Shown piece after piece: positions 53,328 to 62,330 of a stretch of DNA of 64,000 nucleotides. A model generated the notes under the pieces. That model did not search any database and had not been told where the DNA came from. It worked only from the letters and a program-made list of their open reading frames with translations. The first letter of the stretch is position 1. Each line of letters opens with the position of its first letter. The stretch lies in NCBI RefSeq assembly GCF_020859565.1, contig NZ_JAJHUO010000009.1, positions 186,001 through 250,000 on the forward strand. Reading direction: 5' to 3'. Made by a program: the position numbers and the translations under genes. The stretch comes from Saccharothrix luteola. Lineage in GTDB: Bacteria > Actinomycetota > Actinomycetes > Mycobacteriales > Pseudonocardiaceae.

Positions 53328-54181
53328 GGCAGGTACCCGTGCTCGCGCAGGAACGCCATCAGCTCGTCGGCCGCGGCCTGCGGCGTCCTGGGCGTGACGA
53401 CGCGCGAGCGGACCTTCGGGCCGGTCGGCCCGGACAGCGCCAGGATGCGCTCGTGGTGCGACGCGGCGCTCGCCGCCGGGAGCACGCGGGGACGCGGTCG
53501 GTAGGGGCGCACGCCGGTGACCGTCACCCGGTTGTCCGCGCGGACACCGGGCGACACCACCGGGATCACGGCCTGCCGGGCGGCGAGCACCGCGGGCAGC
53601 GCACCTCGTCGCAGCCGCACCGCGCCGGGCTCCACCGAGCACACGGCGGGGAAACCGATCCGCAGCCGTTCGCGCCGGCCGCCGTCGAGCCGCCGCACGC
53701 CGTGCAGCTCACCGTCCCGCAGCCCCAGTTCGCACAGGCCCAACGCCTGCCGCGCGCCGAGCAACCCGGCCAGGAACGCGGGGGTGGTCCCGGTGCCGCG
53801 GTCCGACGAGCGGTCCCCGCACAGCACGACGTCCGGCGCGCCGGGTCCGGCGCGCAGCCCGGCCAGCAGCGCCGCCGCGGTCCGGCTGCCGTCGTCGGTG
53901 TGGTCGTCGTCCGCCGGGTGGTCGATCCGCAGCACCTCGTCCACGCCGACTTCGAGCGCCAGGCGCAGCACGTCGTCCGCCTCGGGCGGGCCGAGCGCCA
54001 CCGCGACGCAGCGGGCGTCGGGCAGCGCGGAGGCCAGGCGCACGGCGTGTTCGAGCGCGCAGCGGTCGGCCTCGGAGAGCCCGCCGGCGCGCGGGTTGCG
54101 CCGCACCCGCCCGGTGAGCGGGTCGACCGAGGCGTGGGTCGCGGTCCAGCGCAGGGCGGCGACGACCAGCACCGGCCTCAC
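53324..54181 (-). CDS. etfB: Electron transfer flavoprotein beta subunit (EtfB/FixA-like)
   Basis: 285 aa from GTG 54181, which overlaps the FixX-like stop (GTGA); GTG 54172 is the alternative. ETF beta features: VLVVAALRW start, LSEADRCALEHAVRLA, CVAVALGPPEADDVLRLAL, DVVLCGDRSSDRGTGTTPAFLAGLLG, and a C-terminal recognition-loop region. It pairs with the EtfA-like protein in the same operon. The sequence is divergent from housekeeping EtfB, as expected of a dedicated subunit. Confidence 0.85.
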   Translation of the reverse strand: MRPVLVVAALRWTATHASVDPLTGRVRRNPRAGGLSEADRCALEHAVRLASALPDARCVAVALGPPEADDVLRLALEVGVDEVLRIDHPADDDHTDDGSRTAAALLAGLRAGPGAPDVVLCGDRSSDRGTGTTPAFLAGLLGARQALGLCELGLRDGELHGVRRLDGGRRERLRIGFPAVCSVEPGAVRLRRGALPAVLAARQAVIPVVSPGVRADNRVTVTGVRPYRPRPRVLPAASAASHHERILALSGPTGPKVRSRVVTPRTPQAAADELMAFLREHGYLP

Positions 54182-54468
54182 CCCTTCGTGAAGACGACGC
54201 CGTGGCCGCCGTCGGGGTAGGTCCAGGTGATCGCACCCGGCTTGTCGCACAACAGGTAGCACGTGCCGCACTCGAAGCAGTGCTCGTAGTTGAAGAGGAT
54301 CCCGCCGTCGGCCATGGGCACGAACAGGTCGGCCGGGCACGCGCTCACGCACACCTGGGAGGTGCACGAGGCGCAGACCGAGTTGTCCACCGTGATGTGC
54401 GCCCGCTCGCCGACGTGGAACTCCACAGTGGACAGCACGTCGTCGAACGCCCGCTCGGCGTAGCTCAT
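54178..54468 (-). CDS. fixX: FixX-like ferredoxin
   Basis: 96 aa with two cysteine clusters: CASCTSQVCVSACP near 32-45 and CFECGTCYLLCDKPG near 67-80. These are enough for a 4Fe-4S cluster of the FixX/ETF-QO type. Genes for FixX follow FixC genes and the protein replaces the Fe-S domain of ETF:quinone oxidoreductase. ATG 54468 overlaps the FixC-like stop. Confidence 0.9.
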   Translation of the reverse strand: MSYAERAFDDVLSTVEFHVGERAHITVDNSVCASCTSQVCVSACPADLFVPMADGGILFNYEHCFECGTCYLLCDKPGAITWTYPDGGHGVVFTKG

Positions 54469-55769
54469 CCGAACCCCCGCATCCCGGTCACGGCGTCGCG
54501 CACCAGGTGGCGCAGCCGCACCCCGTTGTCCTTCGCGCTGCGCCGCAACAGCCCGCGCAGCCCCGGCTTGGGCCGGGGGTTGTCGACCTGGAACACCGAC
54601 TGCGCCAGGTCGCACAGCAGCCCCGGGTACTGGCGCTGCACCCGGTCCGACATCACCAGACCCGGGATGTCGCGGAGCTTGCGGTGGTCGGCGAGCACGA
54701 ACGAGCGCTCCAACGCCTTGCGGTACCCCGCCAGGCCGCGCTTCGAGGTGTCGCCCTCGTCCAGCGCCGCCACCGCGCTGCGCCCGGCCTGCGCGCCCGA
54801 GCCGAGGGCGAAGTTCACGCCCTCCAACCAGATCCCGGCCGCCAGGCACAACCCGGCCGCGTCGCCCGCGACCAGCAGCCCGTCGCCGGCCAGTCGCGGC
54901 AGGTGGAGGTAGCCGCCCTCGGGGATCAGGTGCGCCGAGTACTCGACCACCTCGCCGCCCGCGACGAGCGGCGCGATCGCCGGGTGCCGCTTGAGGTCGG
55001 CGAGCAGGGCCTCCGGCCGGGTGCGCGCGGCGGCCAGGCCGGGCAGCGAGAGCACGACGCCGAGCGAGACCGATTCCCGCTGGGTGTAGAGGAAACCGCC
55101 GCCGGGCACGTCGCCCGTGCAGCCGAGCATCTCGATGTCCGCGCCTTCGTCGCCGCGCAGCGCGAACCGCTGGTCGATCACCTCGCGCGGCAGGGCGATG
55201 GTCTCCTTCACCCCGAGCACGGTGTGCTCCGCCTGGCGCGAGCCGTCGAACAGGCCGGCTTCCTTGGCCAGGAACGAGTTCACGCCGTCGCACGCGATCA
55301 CGACGCCGGCGCGCAGGTCGCCGTCCGGGCGGTCCGTGCGGACGCCGGCGACCGCGCCGTCCGGCCCGCGCAGCAGCCCGGTCGCCACGGTGGAGGGCAC
55401 GAGGACCGCGCCCGCCTCGACCGCGAGCCCGGCGAGCCACGGGTCCAGGTCGGCCCGGTGCACGGTGGCGCCGTTGTAGGGCGGTCGGCCCCAGTCCTGC
55501 GTGCGGAAGTCGACGGTGAGCGCGCGTTCGCCGGACATGACCATGGTGGACCGGCGGGTGACCCAGCGCTCCACCGGCATGCGCTCCCACCAGTTCGGCA
55601 CCAGGTCGTCCAGCACGCGGCCGTACACCACGCCGCCGTAGACGTTCTTCGAGCCGGGGAACGGGCCGCGCTCGACCAGGGCGACCGAGCGGCCGGACCG
55701 GGCGACCTCCAGCGCCGCCGCCGATCCCGCTGGTCCCGCGCCGACCACCACCACGTCGAACTCGCTCAT
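54465..55769 (-). CDS. fixC: FixC-like flavoprotein, ETF:quinone oxidoreductase family
   Basis: 434 aa. FAD-binding VVVGAGPAGSAAALEVARSG at the N-terminus, KNVYGGVVYGR, YLHLPRLAGDGLLVAGDAAGLC and a C-terminal region without cysteines (supplied by FixX). It would take electrons from the EtfAB pair and pass them to membrane quinone. ATG 55769 overlaps the EtfA stop. With EtfA, EtfB and FixX it gives a complete FixABCX-like chain in this operon. Confidence 0.9.
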   Translation of the reverse strand: MSEFDVVVVGAGPAGSAAALEVARSGRSVALVERGPFPGSKNVYGGVVYGRVLDDLVPNWWERMPVERWVTRRSTMVMSGERALTVDFRTQDWGRPPYNGATVHRADLDPWLAGLAVEAGAVLVPSTVATGLLRGPDGAVAGVRTDRPDGDLRAGVVIACDGVNSFLAKEAGLFDGSRQAEHTVLGVKETIALPREVIDQRFALRGDEGADIEMLGCTGDVPGGGFLYTQRESVSLGVVLSLPGLAAARTRPEALLADLKRHPAIAPLVAGGEVVEYSAHLIPEGGYLHLPRLAGDGLLVAGDAAGLCLAAGIWLEGVNFALGSGAQAGRSAVAALDEGDTSKRGLAGYRKALERSFVLADHRKLRDIPGLVMSDRVQRQYPGLLCDLAQSVFQVDNPRPKPGLRGLLRRSAKDNGVRLRHLVRDAVTGMRGFG

Positions 55770-56746
55770 ACGCCCAACCTCGCGGCCAACTCGGACAGCA
55801 CCGCGGGCGCGTCGGCCACGATGCCGAGGTGCGCCATCGCGGTCATGGGGCAGGACGGGTCGGTGTTCACGCTCACCACGTGCGCCGGGTCGCCGAGCCC
55901 GCTGGTGTGCTGCACCGCGCCGGACACGCCGAACGCCACGTACAGCTCGGGGTTCACCACGACGCCGGTGGTGCCGATCTGCCGCTCGGCGTCCGCCCAG
56001 TCGGCATCGGTGACCGCCCTGGTGGCGCCCGCGGACGCGCCGAGCGCCGCGGCCACGCGTGCCATCACGGCGACGGCCCGCGCGTCGCCCAGCCCGATGC
56101 CGGCGCCGAAGATCCGGGGCGCCTCGGCCAGGTCGGCGGTGGCCGGGTCGGGCGCCAGCACCTCGACCGACGCCGCGTCCTCGGCGTGCTGGTGGTCGGC
56201 TGACGATTCGACCAGGTCGGGGGTGCCGTCGACCGCGTGGACGCCGCGCACGCCGGGCAGCAGCGTCGCGACGAACGGCCCCTCCACGGCGAGCTCGACG
56301 CTCACCCGACCGTCCCAGCGCACCACTTCCGCGCCGCCGTCCGACACCCGCACCGCGCCGGGCAGCAGCGGGCGGCCGAGTTCGGCGGCGAGCCGGGGCG
56401 CGAGGTCGCGGCCGTCCGGTGAGCCCGGCAGGATCACGCAGTGGTGCGCGGCGAGTGCGCGGGCGAGTCCGCGCGCCCACCGGCCGGGCGCGAACGCCCC
56501 GGCCTCGACGAGCGTGCCCGAGACCACCGCGCGGAGCGCTTCAGCCGCCGCCCGCGTGCCGGTGCCGACGATCAACGCCACCCCGCCGGCCTCGGCGACC
56601 GCCTCGTCCGCGCCCAGGGGCACCACACCGTCACGTACGGGGACGACCGCGACGCGCTTGGCCACGGCTCCCGCTTCTGGCACCACCTCGGCCAGACCAC
56701 CGATATCGGGCTCGACCGGATCTCGGGCCCCGGCTGTGGTGTTCAC
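55766..56746 (-). CDS. etfA: Electron transfer flavoprotein alpha subunit (EtfA/FixB-like)
   Basis: 326 aa. The C-terminal FAD domain is clear: GASAGATRAVTDADW, ERQIGTTGVVVNPELYVAFGVSGAVQHTSGLGD and VSVNTDPSCPM. The N-terminal domain is diverged. GTG 56746 overlaps the preceding OYE stop. It forms the ETF heterodimer with the EtfB subunit of this operon and would accept electrons from the flavoproteins upstream or from mycofactocinol. Confidence 0.9.
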   Translation of the reverse strand: MNTTAGARDPVEPDIGGLAEVVPEAGAVAKRVAVVPVRDGVVPLGADEAVAEAGGVALIVGTGTRAAAEALRAVVSGTLVEAGAFAPGRWARGLARALAAHHCVILPGSPDGRDLAPRLAAELGRPLLPGAVRVSDGGAEVVRWDGRVSVELAVEGPFVATLLPGVRGVHAVDGTPDLVESSADHQHAEDAASVEVLAPDPATADLAEAPRIFGAGIGLGDARAVAVMARVAAALGASAGATRAVTDADWADAERQIGTTGVVVNPELYVAFGVSGAVQHTSGLGDPAHVVSVNTDPSCPMTAMAHLGIVADAPAVLSELAARLGV

Positions 56747-58698
56747 AGGGCTGCCGCCGTCCGGTGGCCTTCGGCGACCGCCGAGTCCGCGCGCCGCGGC
56801 GTCAGGCAGTCACCCACCCGGTGCACCTCGAACGGCGCGTCCCGCAGGTCGTGCCACAGCCCGTCCTCCGGGTCCTGGTGCACCGCGCACACCACCCAGT
56901 CGTAGCGCTGCTGCACGGTCACCCCGGTGGTGTGCGTGTGCACGTCGACCAGCACACCGCCGTCCTCCGCCTGCCACGCGCCGGTCACCACCTCGTCGGT
57001 CGACTGGGCGATCCCCTTGGCGTGCGCGCGGATCGTGAACATCTCCAGGTCCAGCGTGAGCCCGAGGTCCTGGCCGACCACCATGCCGGGCGTGCTGATC
57101 CGCACCGCGGCACGTCGGTCGGCCAGCAGCTCGGCCACCGAGGTCGCCTGGTGGAACCCCAGCTCGTCCACCACGAGCACGTCACCGAACGGCGCCGCCC
57201 GCCCCTCCAGGACATCCCGCACGTCCACCACCCGTTCCAGCTCGCCTGCCCACCACGGGCGCTTCGGCCTGGCGCCGGTGGCCAGCACGACCACGTCCGG
57301 CGCCTGCGCCCGCAGCCACCCCGCGTCGACGCTCACGCCCGTCCGCAGCTCCACCCCGGACCGCCCGCACTCCGCGAGCAGCCCGCGCACCAGCTCACCC
57401 AGCTCCACCCGGCTCGGCACGGTGGCCGCCAGCGCCACCTGGCCACCCACCTGCGCGGCGCGCTCCAGCAGCGTCACGTCGTGCCCGCGCTGCGCGGCCG
57501 TCGCCGCGGCCTTCAACCCCGCCGGCCCGCCGCCCACCACGAGCACCCGCCGGCCTCGTCGGCGCGGCGTCGGCAGCACGACGGCCTCCCGCCCGGCGCG
57601 CGGGTTCACCACGCAGCCCAGCCAACGCCCCAACCCGACCCGGCCCACGCACTCCTGGTTGCACGACAGGCAGGCGTTGACGTCGCCGGCCCGCCCCGCC
57701 CGCGCCTTCGCGGCGAACTCCGGGTCCGCGATCTGCCCGCGCACCACGCCGACGAGGTCGCACTGGCCCTCCGCGAGCGCGCGCTCGGCCTGCGCCGGGT
57801 CCTTGATCCGACCCGAGCCGACGACGGGCAGGCGGACGGCCTCGCGGATCGCGCTCGCGATGTGCAGCGCGTACCCGGGCGGGAACGCCATCGACGCCTC
57901 GATCATGAACAGGGTCGAGGTCGCCACGCCGATCGAGGTGTTGAGGTAGTCCACCGCGCCGGTCGCCTCGACCATCCGCGCGACCTCGACGGCGTCCTCG
58001 ATCCGCGTGCCGTTCTCGATCAGCTCGTCACCGCAGAGCCGCACGCCCAGCGCCCGGTCCGGTCCGATCGCCTCCCGGACCGCCTCGATGATCTCCAGCA
58101 GGATGCGGGCCCGGTTGCGCGGCGAACCGCCGTAGCGGTCGGTGCGCAGGTTCGTCACGGGCGACAGGAAGCCGCGCACGATCGAGGAGTGCGAGCACTG
58201 CAGCTCCACGCCGTCGAAACCGCCCTCCACGCAGTGCGCGGCGACGGTGCGGTAGCCGGCCACCACCTCGGCGATCTCGCCGTGGTCCATCGCCTTGGGC
58301 ACTTCGCGGAAGAGCGGGTCGGGGACCGCCGACGGCGCCCACACCGGCAGCCGCGAGTACATCGAGGACGCCTGGCCGCCGTTGTGGTTGAGCTGCGCGA
58401 AGATGGGCACGCCGTGCGCGTGCACCGCGTCGGTGATCCTGCGGTAGCCCGCGATCGCCTCGCGCCGGAAGCCGTGCACCAGCTTCTCGTACGGCCAGTC
58501 CGTGACGTGGGTCGAGTGCTCCTCGGTGATGATCAGGCCCGCGCCGCCGGCCGCGCGTGCGGCGTAGTACTCCGCGTGCGCCTCGCTGGGCAGGCCGTGC
58601 CGCGCCTGGTTGGTCAGGTGCGCGGCGAACACGATCCGGTTGGGCACGACGACCGGGCCGAGCCGGACGGGGGAGAACAGGTAGCGGTAGCGGGACAC
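56743..58698 (-). CDS. Mycofactocin-system FadH/OYE-family Fe-S flavoprotein (second copy)
   Basis: 651 aa, same layout as 2,4-dienoyl-CoA reductase. An FMN TIM barrel (about 1-340) has AEYYAARAAGGAGLIITE and a substrate-side AQLNHNGGQ. A 4Fe-4S motif CLSCNQECVGRVGLGRWLGC lies near 345-365. An FAD/NAD(P) module starts VVGGGPAGLKAAA. Families of this type are known beside mycofactocin operons in several actinobacteria with no assigned function. It may pass electrons between NADH/mycofactocin and the ETF or reduce an enone or diene; the latter would suit a polyene product. GTG 58698 comes 1 nt after the upstream stop codon. Confidence 0.88.
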   Translation of the reverse strand: MSRYRYLFSPVRLGPVVVPNRIVFAAHLTNQARHGLPSEAHAEYYAARAAGGAGLIITEEHSTHVTDWPYEKLVHGFRREAIAGYRRITDAVHAHGVPIFAQLNHNGGQASSMYSRLPVWAPSAVPDPLFREVPKAMDHGEIAEVVAGYRTVAAHCVEGGFDGVELQCSHSSIVRGFLSPVTNLRTDRYGGSPRNRARILLEIIEAVREAIGPDRALGVRLCGDELIENGTRIEDAVEVARMVEATGAVDYLNTSIGVATSTLFMIEASMAFPPGYALHIASAIREAVRLPVVGSGRIKDPAQAERALAEGQCDLVGVVRGQIADPEFAAKARAGRAGDVNACLSCNQECVGRVGLGRWLGCVVNPRAGREAVVLPTPRRRGRRVLVVGGGPAGLKAAATAAQRGHDVTLLERAAQVGGQVALAATVPSRVELGELVRGLLAECGRSGVELRTGVSVDAGWLRAQAPDVVVLATGARPKRPWWAGELERVVDVRDVLEGRAAPFGDVLVVDELGFHQATSVAELLADRRAAVRISTPGMVVGQDLGLTLDLEMFTIRAHAKGIAQSTDEVVTGAWQAEDGGVLVDVHTHTTGVTVQQRYDWVVCAVHQDPEDGLWHDLRDAPFEVHRVGDCLTPRRADSAVAEGHRTAAAL

Positions 58699-58699
58699 G

Positions 58700-60682
58700 T
58701 CACACCCGCCCGAGCACAGGCGTCGGCCGCGTGGCCATGGACCGTGCGACACGTCGGCCTTCGAGGACGGCCTGGTGCACCGTGCGCGGCGCGACGCAGT
58801 CACCCGCCGAGGGCAGTCCGGCCGGCGTCGGAGCGGGCAGCCGGTGCCCGCAGTGCACCACCACCGCGCAGTCCACAGTGGACTCCACGCCGGTGATGAC
58901 GTTCACCAGCTCCGCGCGCCCGTCGAGCACCCGGCGCAGCATCGCCCGCTTGTGCAGCCGCACGCCCGCCACCTGCAACCGGGTGTTGGCCGCGGCCAGG
59001 TCACCGATGATGGCGAGCTGGGTGGCGATCACCGGGTCCTGCGTGACGATGGCGGTGTCCCGACCAGCCGCCGCCAGCAGTTCCGCCGTGCCCGCACCGG
59101 TCCAGTCGCCGACGGGGTCCACCACCAGCACCGGCCCGGCGGGTACGAGGTCGTCCACTCGCGCGCCTGCGGCGAGTCCCGCCAGCAGGTCGCGCGTCTC
59201 GACCACGGGCCCGTCGGACGTGTACGCCCGCGGTCCGGCGACCGACCCGGTGGCGAGAAGTACAGGGGTCGCGGGGTCGAGGTCGGAGAGGTCGACACGG
59301 GTCCCGGTCTCGACCCGCACGCCGAGCCGCCGCACCTCCCGCTCCAGCCACTGAGCCAACTCCGCCAGCCGCGACCGCCCGGCGAGCTGCGCCGCGACCG
59401 ACAACGTCCCCCCGAGCCTGTCCTCCTGCTCCACCAACCGCACGGAACGCCCGCGCAACGCCAACACCCGCGCCGCCTCCAACCCGGCGGGCCCGCCACC
59501 GACCACCAGCACCTCATCCGACGCCGAACCCGAACCCGCGCGCCCGTTCGAACCCGAACCAGGCCAAGGCAGGTCCACCGCCGGCTCTTCGCCCTCGTAC
59601 CCGCTGCTCGGCTCGCCCAGGCAGCTCACCCGCGGGTTGCGGCTGTCACGCACCCGGCAGAACTGGTTGCACAGCACGCAAGGCCGGATGCGCTCCGGCG
59701 TCCCCGCCCGCACCAGCGACACCAGGCGCGGCTCGGCGATCTGCGCCCGGGTCATCTCCACCAGGTCCGCCGTGCCGTCCTCGATCCCCGCACGCGCCGC
59801 GCCCGGGTCGACCACGCTGCCCTGCCACACGACGGCCGCACGCCCCGACACGGCCTCGCGAACCGCCCGGCACAGCCCCGCGTTGAACCCGGGCTCGGTG
59901 TGCGAGTCGGGCCGCGTCGCGGACAGGTTCATCGCCGACCCGCGCACCGGCACCACGTAGTCGACCACGTCGGCGAAGCCGGCGAACGACGACACCGCGT
60001 GCTCCGGCGTGATCCCGGCCCACGGCGCCAGCTCGTCGCACGACAGCCGCAGTCCCAGCACCCGCCCGTCGCCCAACTCGCCCCGCACCGCCGCCAGCAC
60101 CTCGACCAGCAGCGCCGTCCGGTCCTCCCCGTAGCGGTCGCCGCGCTGGTTGGTCAGCCCGGAGAGGAACTGCCGCAGCAGGGAGTACTGCCCGGCGTCG
60201 ACCTCCACCCCGTCCAGGTCGCACGCCACCGCCGAGGCCGCCGCCGCGGCGAACCCCGCCACGAGCGCCGCGATCTCGCGCTCCTCCACCTCGGCCGGCA
60301 GCTCGCGGCTCACCACGTCGGCCACCCGCGACGGCCCCCACAACGCCCGCTGCCCGTAGGCCGAACTGCCCTGCGAACCCGCGTGGCCCAACCCCGCCAG
60401 CACCAGCGCGCCGTGCGGACGGCACGCCGCGACCACCGCCCGCCACCCGTCGGCGCACGACATCGCCAGCGGCGCGCGTTCGTAGGGCCAGTCCGAGTCG
60501 TGCACGCTCGCCGTCTCGGTGACGATCAGCCCGGCCCCGCCGGCGGCCCGCCGCTCGTAGTACGCGACGTGCCGCTCGGACAGCGCGCGCCCGTCACCCA
60601 GGTTGGTCTCGTGCGGCCCGAACAGCACCCGGCTCGGCGCGGTCCTACCGGCCAGCGCGACCGGTCCGGTCAACGCGTTCAT
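58700..60682 (-). CDS. Mycofactocin-system FadH/OYE-family Fe-S flavoprotein (first copy)
   Basis: 660 aa, homologous in layout to the next gene. The OYE barrel starts NALTGPVALAGRTAPSRVLFGPHETN, with AYYERRAAGGAGLIVTE and LAGLGHAGSQ. The Fe-S cluster region is CVLCNQFCRVRDSRNPRVSC. The FAD domain is VVGGGPAGLEAARVLALRG. ATG 60682 overlaps the mftC stop, which ties it to cofactor biosynthesis. It occupies the position where mftD is expected in the standard mftABCDEF order. It is not an MftD homologue, since MftD belongs to the FMN lactate-dehydrogenase family. Confidence 0.88.
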   Translation of the reverse strand: MNALTGPVALAGRTAPSRVLFGPHETNLGDGRALSERHVAYYERRAAGGAGLIVTETASVHDSDWPYERAPLAMSCADGWRAVVAACRPHGALVLAGLGHAGSQGSSAYGQRALWGPSRVADVVSRELPAEVEEREIAALVAGFAAAAASAVACDLDGVEVDAGQYSLLRQFLSGLTNQRGDRYGEDRTALLVEVLAAVRGELGDGRVLGLRLSCDELAPWAGITPEHAVSSFAGFADVVDYVVPVRGSAMNLSATRPDSHTEPGFNAGLCRAVREAVSGRAAVVWQGSVVDPGAARAGIEDGTADLVEMTRAQIAEPRLVSLVRAGTPERIRPCVLCNQFCRVRDSRNPRVSCLGEPSSGYEGEEPAVDLPWPGSGSNGRAGSGSASDEVLVVGGGPAGLEAARVLALRGRSVRLVEQEDRLGGTLSVAAQLAGRSRLAELAQWLEREVRRLGVRVETGTRVDLSDLDPATPVLLATGSVAGPRAYTSDGPVVETRDLLAGLAAGARVDDLVPAGPVLVVDPVGDWTGAGTAELLAAAGRDTAIVTQDPVIATQLAIIGDLAAANTRLQVAGVRLHKRAMLRRVLDGRAELVNVITGVESTVDCAVVVHCGHRLPAPTPAGLPSAGDCVAPRTVHQAVLEGRRVARSMATRPTPVLGRV

Positions 60683-61866
60683 CGCGGCACTTCGAACCCG
60701 CTCAGCGGATTCGGGTCGCACGGGCGCAAGGCCGGCGCGGGCACGACGGCGGGCGGACCGAAGGTCACCTGGAGCGGCACCGCCTTGCGGCGCGAGTGGT
60801 CGACGTCCGACCGCGGCGCCGCGCCGACCGTGGCCAATGCGCGTTCGCCGTGCCCGCGCACGCACTCCGGGTCGGGCCCGTCCAGCGGCAGGCCGGTGAA
60901 GAACTTCGCCGCCATGCACCCGCCCTGGCACGAGTCGAACGCCGAGCACGACGAGCACGCGCCGCCGTCGGAGGGCTCCCGCAGCCGGGCGAACAGGTCG
61001 GACCCCCGCCACACCCCGGTGAAACCGCCCGGCTCGCGCACGTTGCCCGCCAGGAACTCCCGGTGGATCGCGAACGGGCACGCGTAGACGTCGCCCACCG
61101 GGTCGACCAGGCACACCACCCGGCCGGCGCCGCACAGGTTGAGCCCCGGCAACGGCGTCGAGCCCAGCGCGTTGAGGTGGAAGAACGAATCGCCGGTGAG
61201 CACCCGGTCGCCGTTGGCCGACAGCCACTCGTACAGCCGCAACTGCTGCTCGGCGGTCGGGTGCAACTCGTCCCACACGTCGGCGCCGCGACCGGACGGG
61301 CGCAGCCGGGTGATCCGCAGCTGCGCGCCGTGCTCCTCGGCGATGGCCGCGAAGTCGTCCAGCTGGCCGACGTTCTGCCGGGTCATCACCACGCTGATCT
61401 TGAAGTCGCGGAAGCCCTCGTCGCGCAGGTTCGCCATCGCCCGCAACGCCGTGGCGTACGAGCCGGGGCCGCGCACCACGTCGTTGACCTCGGCGGTCGC
61501 GCCGTCCAACGAGATCTGCACGTCGACGTAGTCGGACGCGGCCAGCGCGCGGGCCCGGGCGCGGTCGATGCGCACGCCGTTGGTGGAGAACTTCACCCCC
61601 ACCTGGTGGTCCACGGCGTAGTCGACCAGTTCCCAGAAGTCGGGGCGCACGGTCGGCTCGCCGCCGCCGATGTTGACGTAGAAGACCTGCATGCGCTGGA
61701 ACTCGTCGATCAGCGCCCGGCACTCCTGGGTGCTCAGCTCCCGCGGGTCGCGCCTGCCCGACGACGACAGGCAGTGCACGCACGCCAGGTTGCAGGCGTA
61801 GGTCAACTCCCAGGTCAGGCAGATCGGGGCGTCCAGACCCAGCTTGAAGTGCTCGGACAGCTTCAT
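60679..61866 (-). CDS. mftC: Mycofactocin radical SAM maturase (MftC)
   Basis: 395 aa. Radical SAM CxxxCxxC is Cys25, Cys29, Cys32 (YACNLACVHC), followed by NIGGGEPTVRPDFW. The C-terminal SPASM region has cysteines in LCGAGRVVCLVDPVGDVYAC and CSSCSAFDSCQGGC for two auxiliary Fe-S clusters. MftC decarboxylates and cross-links the terminal Val-Tyr of MftA with help from MftB. ATG 61866 lies 10 bp after mftB. Confidence 0.95.
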   Translation of the reverse strand: MKLSEHFKLGLDAPICLTWELTYACNLACVHCLSSSGRRDPRELSTQECRALIDEFQRMQVFYVNIGGGEPTVRPDFWELVDYAVDHQVGVKFSTNGVRIDRARARALAASDYVDVQISLDGATAEVNDVVRGPGSYATALRAMANLRDEGFRDFKISVVMTRQNVGQLDDFAAIAEEHGAQLRITRLRPSGRGADVWDELHPTAEQQLRLYEWLSANGDRVLTGDSFFHLNALGSTPLPGLNLCGAGRVVCLVDPVGDVYACPFAIHREFLAGNVREPGGFTGVWRGSDLFARLREPSDGGACSSCSAFDSCQGGCMAAKFFTGLPLDGPDPECVRGHGERALATVGAAPRSDVDHSRRKAVPLQVTFGPPAVVPAPALRPCDPNPLSGFEVPR

Positions 61867-61876
61867 CGCGCGCCTT

Positions 61877-62164
61877 TCAGCGAGGTGGTGGGCCCGGCGG
61901 GCGCGGTTCGATCGTGCCCGCCTCGGCGAGCCGGGCGAGAGCCGCCAAGTACGTGCGGTGCTCCTCGGGGCCGACCTCCGCGGCCACGAGCGCGGCGGCG
62001 GCGGAGGGGTGGTGCTCCAGCGAGCGCACCACCTCGACCAGCTTGGTCGACTTGAGGAACGACAGCCGACGGGTGCCGAAGTGGTAGGCGAGCGCGCCGA
62101 ACGGTTCCGGGCGCAGCGCGAGCGCGGGCGAGCAGCGGTACGGGCGGTCCGGGTCGAATTCCAT
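61877..62164 (-). CDS. mftB: Mycofactocin peptide chaperone (MftB)
   Basis: 95 aa PqqD-like RiPP recognition protein. RCSPALALRPEPFGALAYHF and RLSFLKSTKLVEVVRSL are characteristic of MftB. It binds the MftA leader and presents it to MftC. Located 9 bp after mftA. Confidence 0.93.
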   Translation of the reverse strand: MEFDPDRPYRCSPALALRPEPFGALAYHFGTRRLSFLKSTKLVEVVRSLEHHPSAAAALVAAEVGPEEHRTYLAALARLAEAGTIEPRPPGPPPR

Positions 62165-62173
62165 CCGGTCGAC

Positions 62174-62287
62174 CTAGTAGACGCCGCACATGCCGTCGAT
62201 CGACACGTCCTCGACGAGCAAGTCGGCTTCCACCAACGCGTTGTCGGCGTCGTTCTGCGGAATTGAGGTGTCCTGGGTGCCGCTCAT
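62174..62287 (-). CDS. mftA: Mycofactocin precursor peptide (MftA)
   Basis: 37 aa. It is a short acidic leader ending in SIDGMCGVY, the conserved MftA tail whose final Val-Tyr becomes the cofactor. ATG 62287 has GGAG seven bases upstream. First gene of the mft operon, with a TAGGGG-type promoter upstream. It was located by eye on the minus strand, being too short for most gene callers. Confidence 0.96.
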   Translation of the reverse strand: MSGTQDTSIPQNDADNALVEADLLVEDVSIDGMCGVY

Positions 62288-62330
62288 GCCGTGCTCCTCG
62301 GATCGGCTGCTCAAACCGGTTCAGTGGACG

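Noticed and set aside
58700..60682. MftD
   Set aside because: Sequence shows OYE barrel, 4Fe-4S cysteines and FAD domain, not the lactate-dehydrogenase-type FMN enzyme fold.
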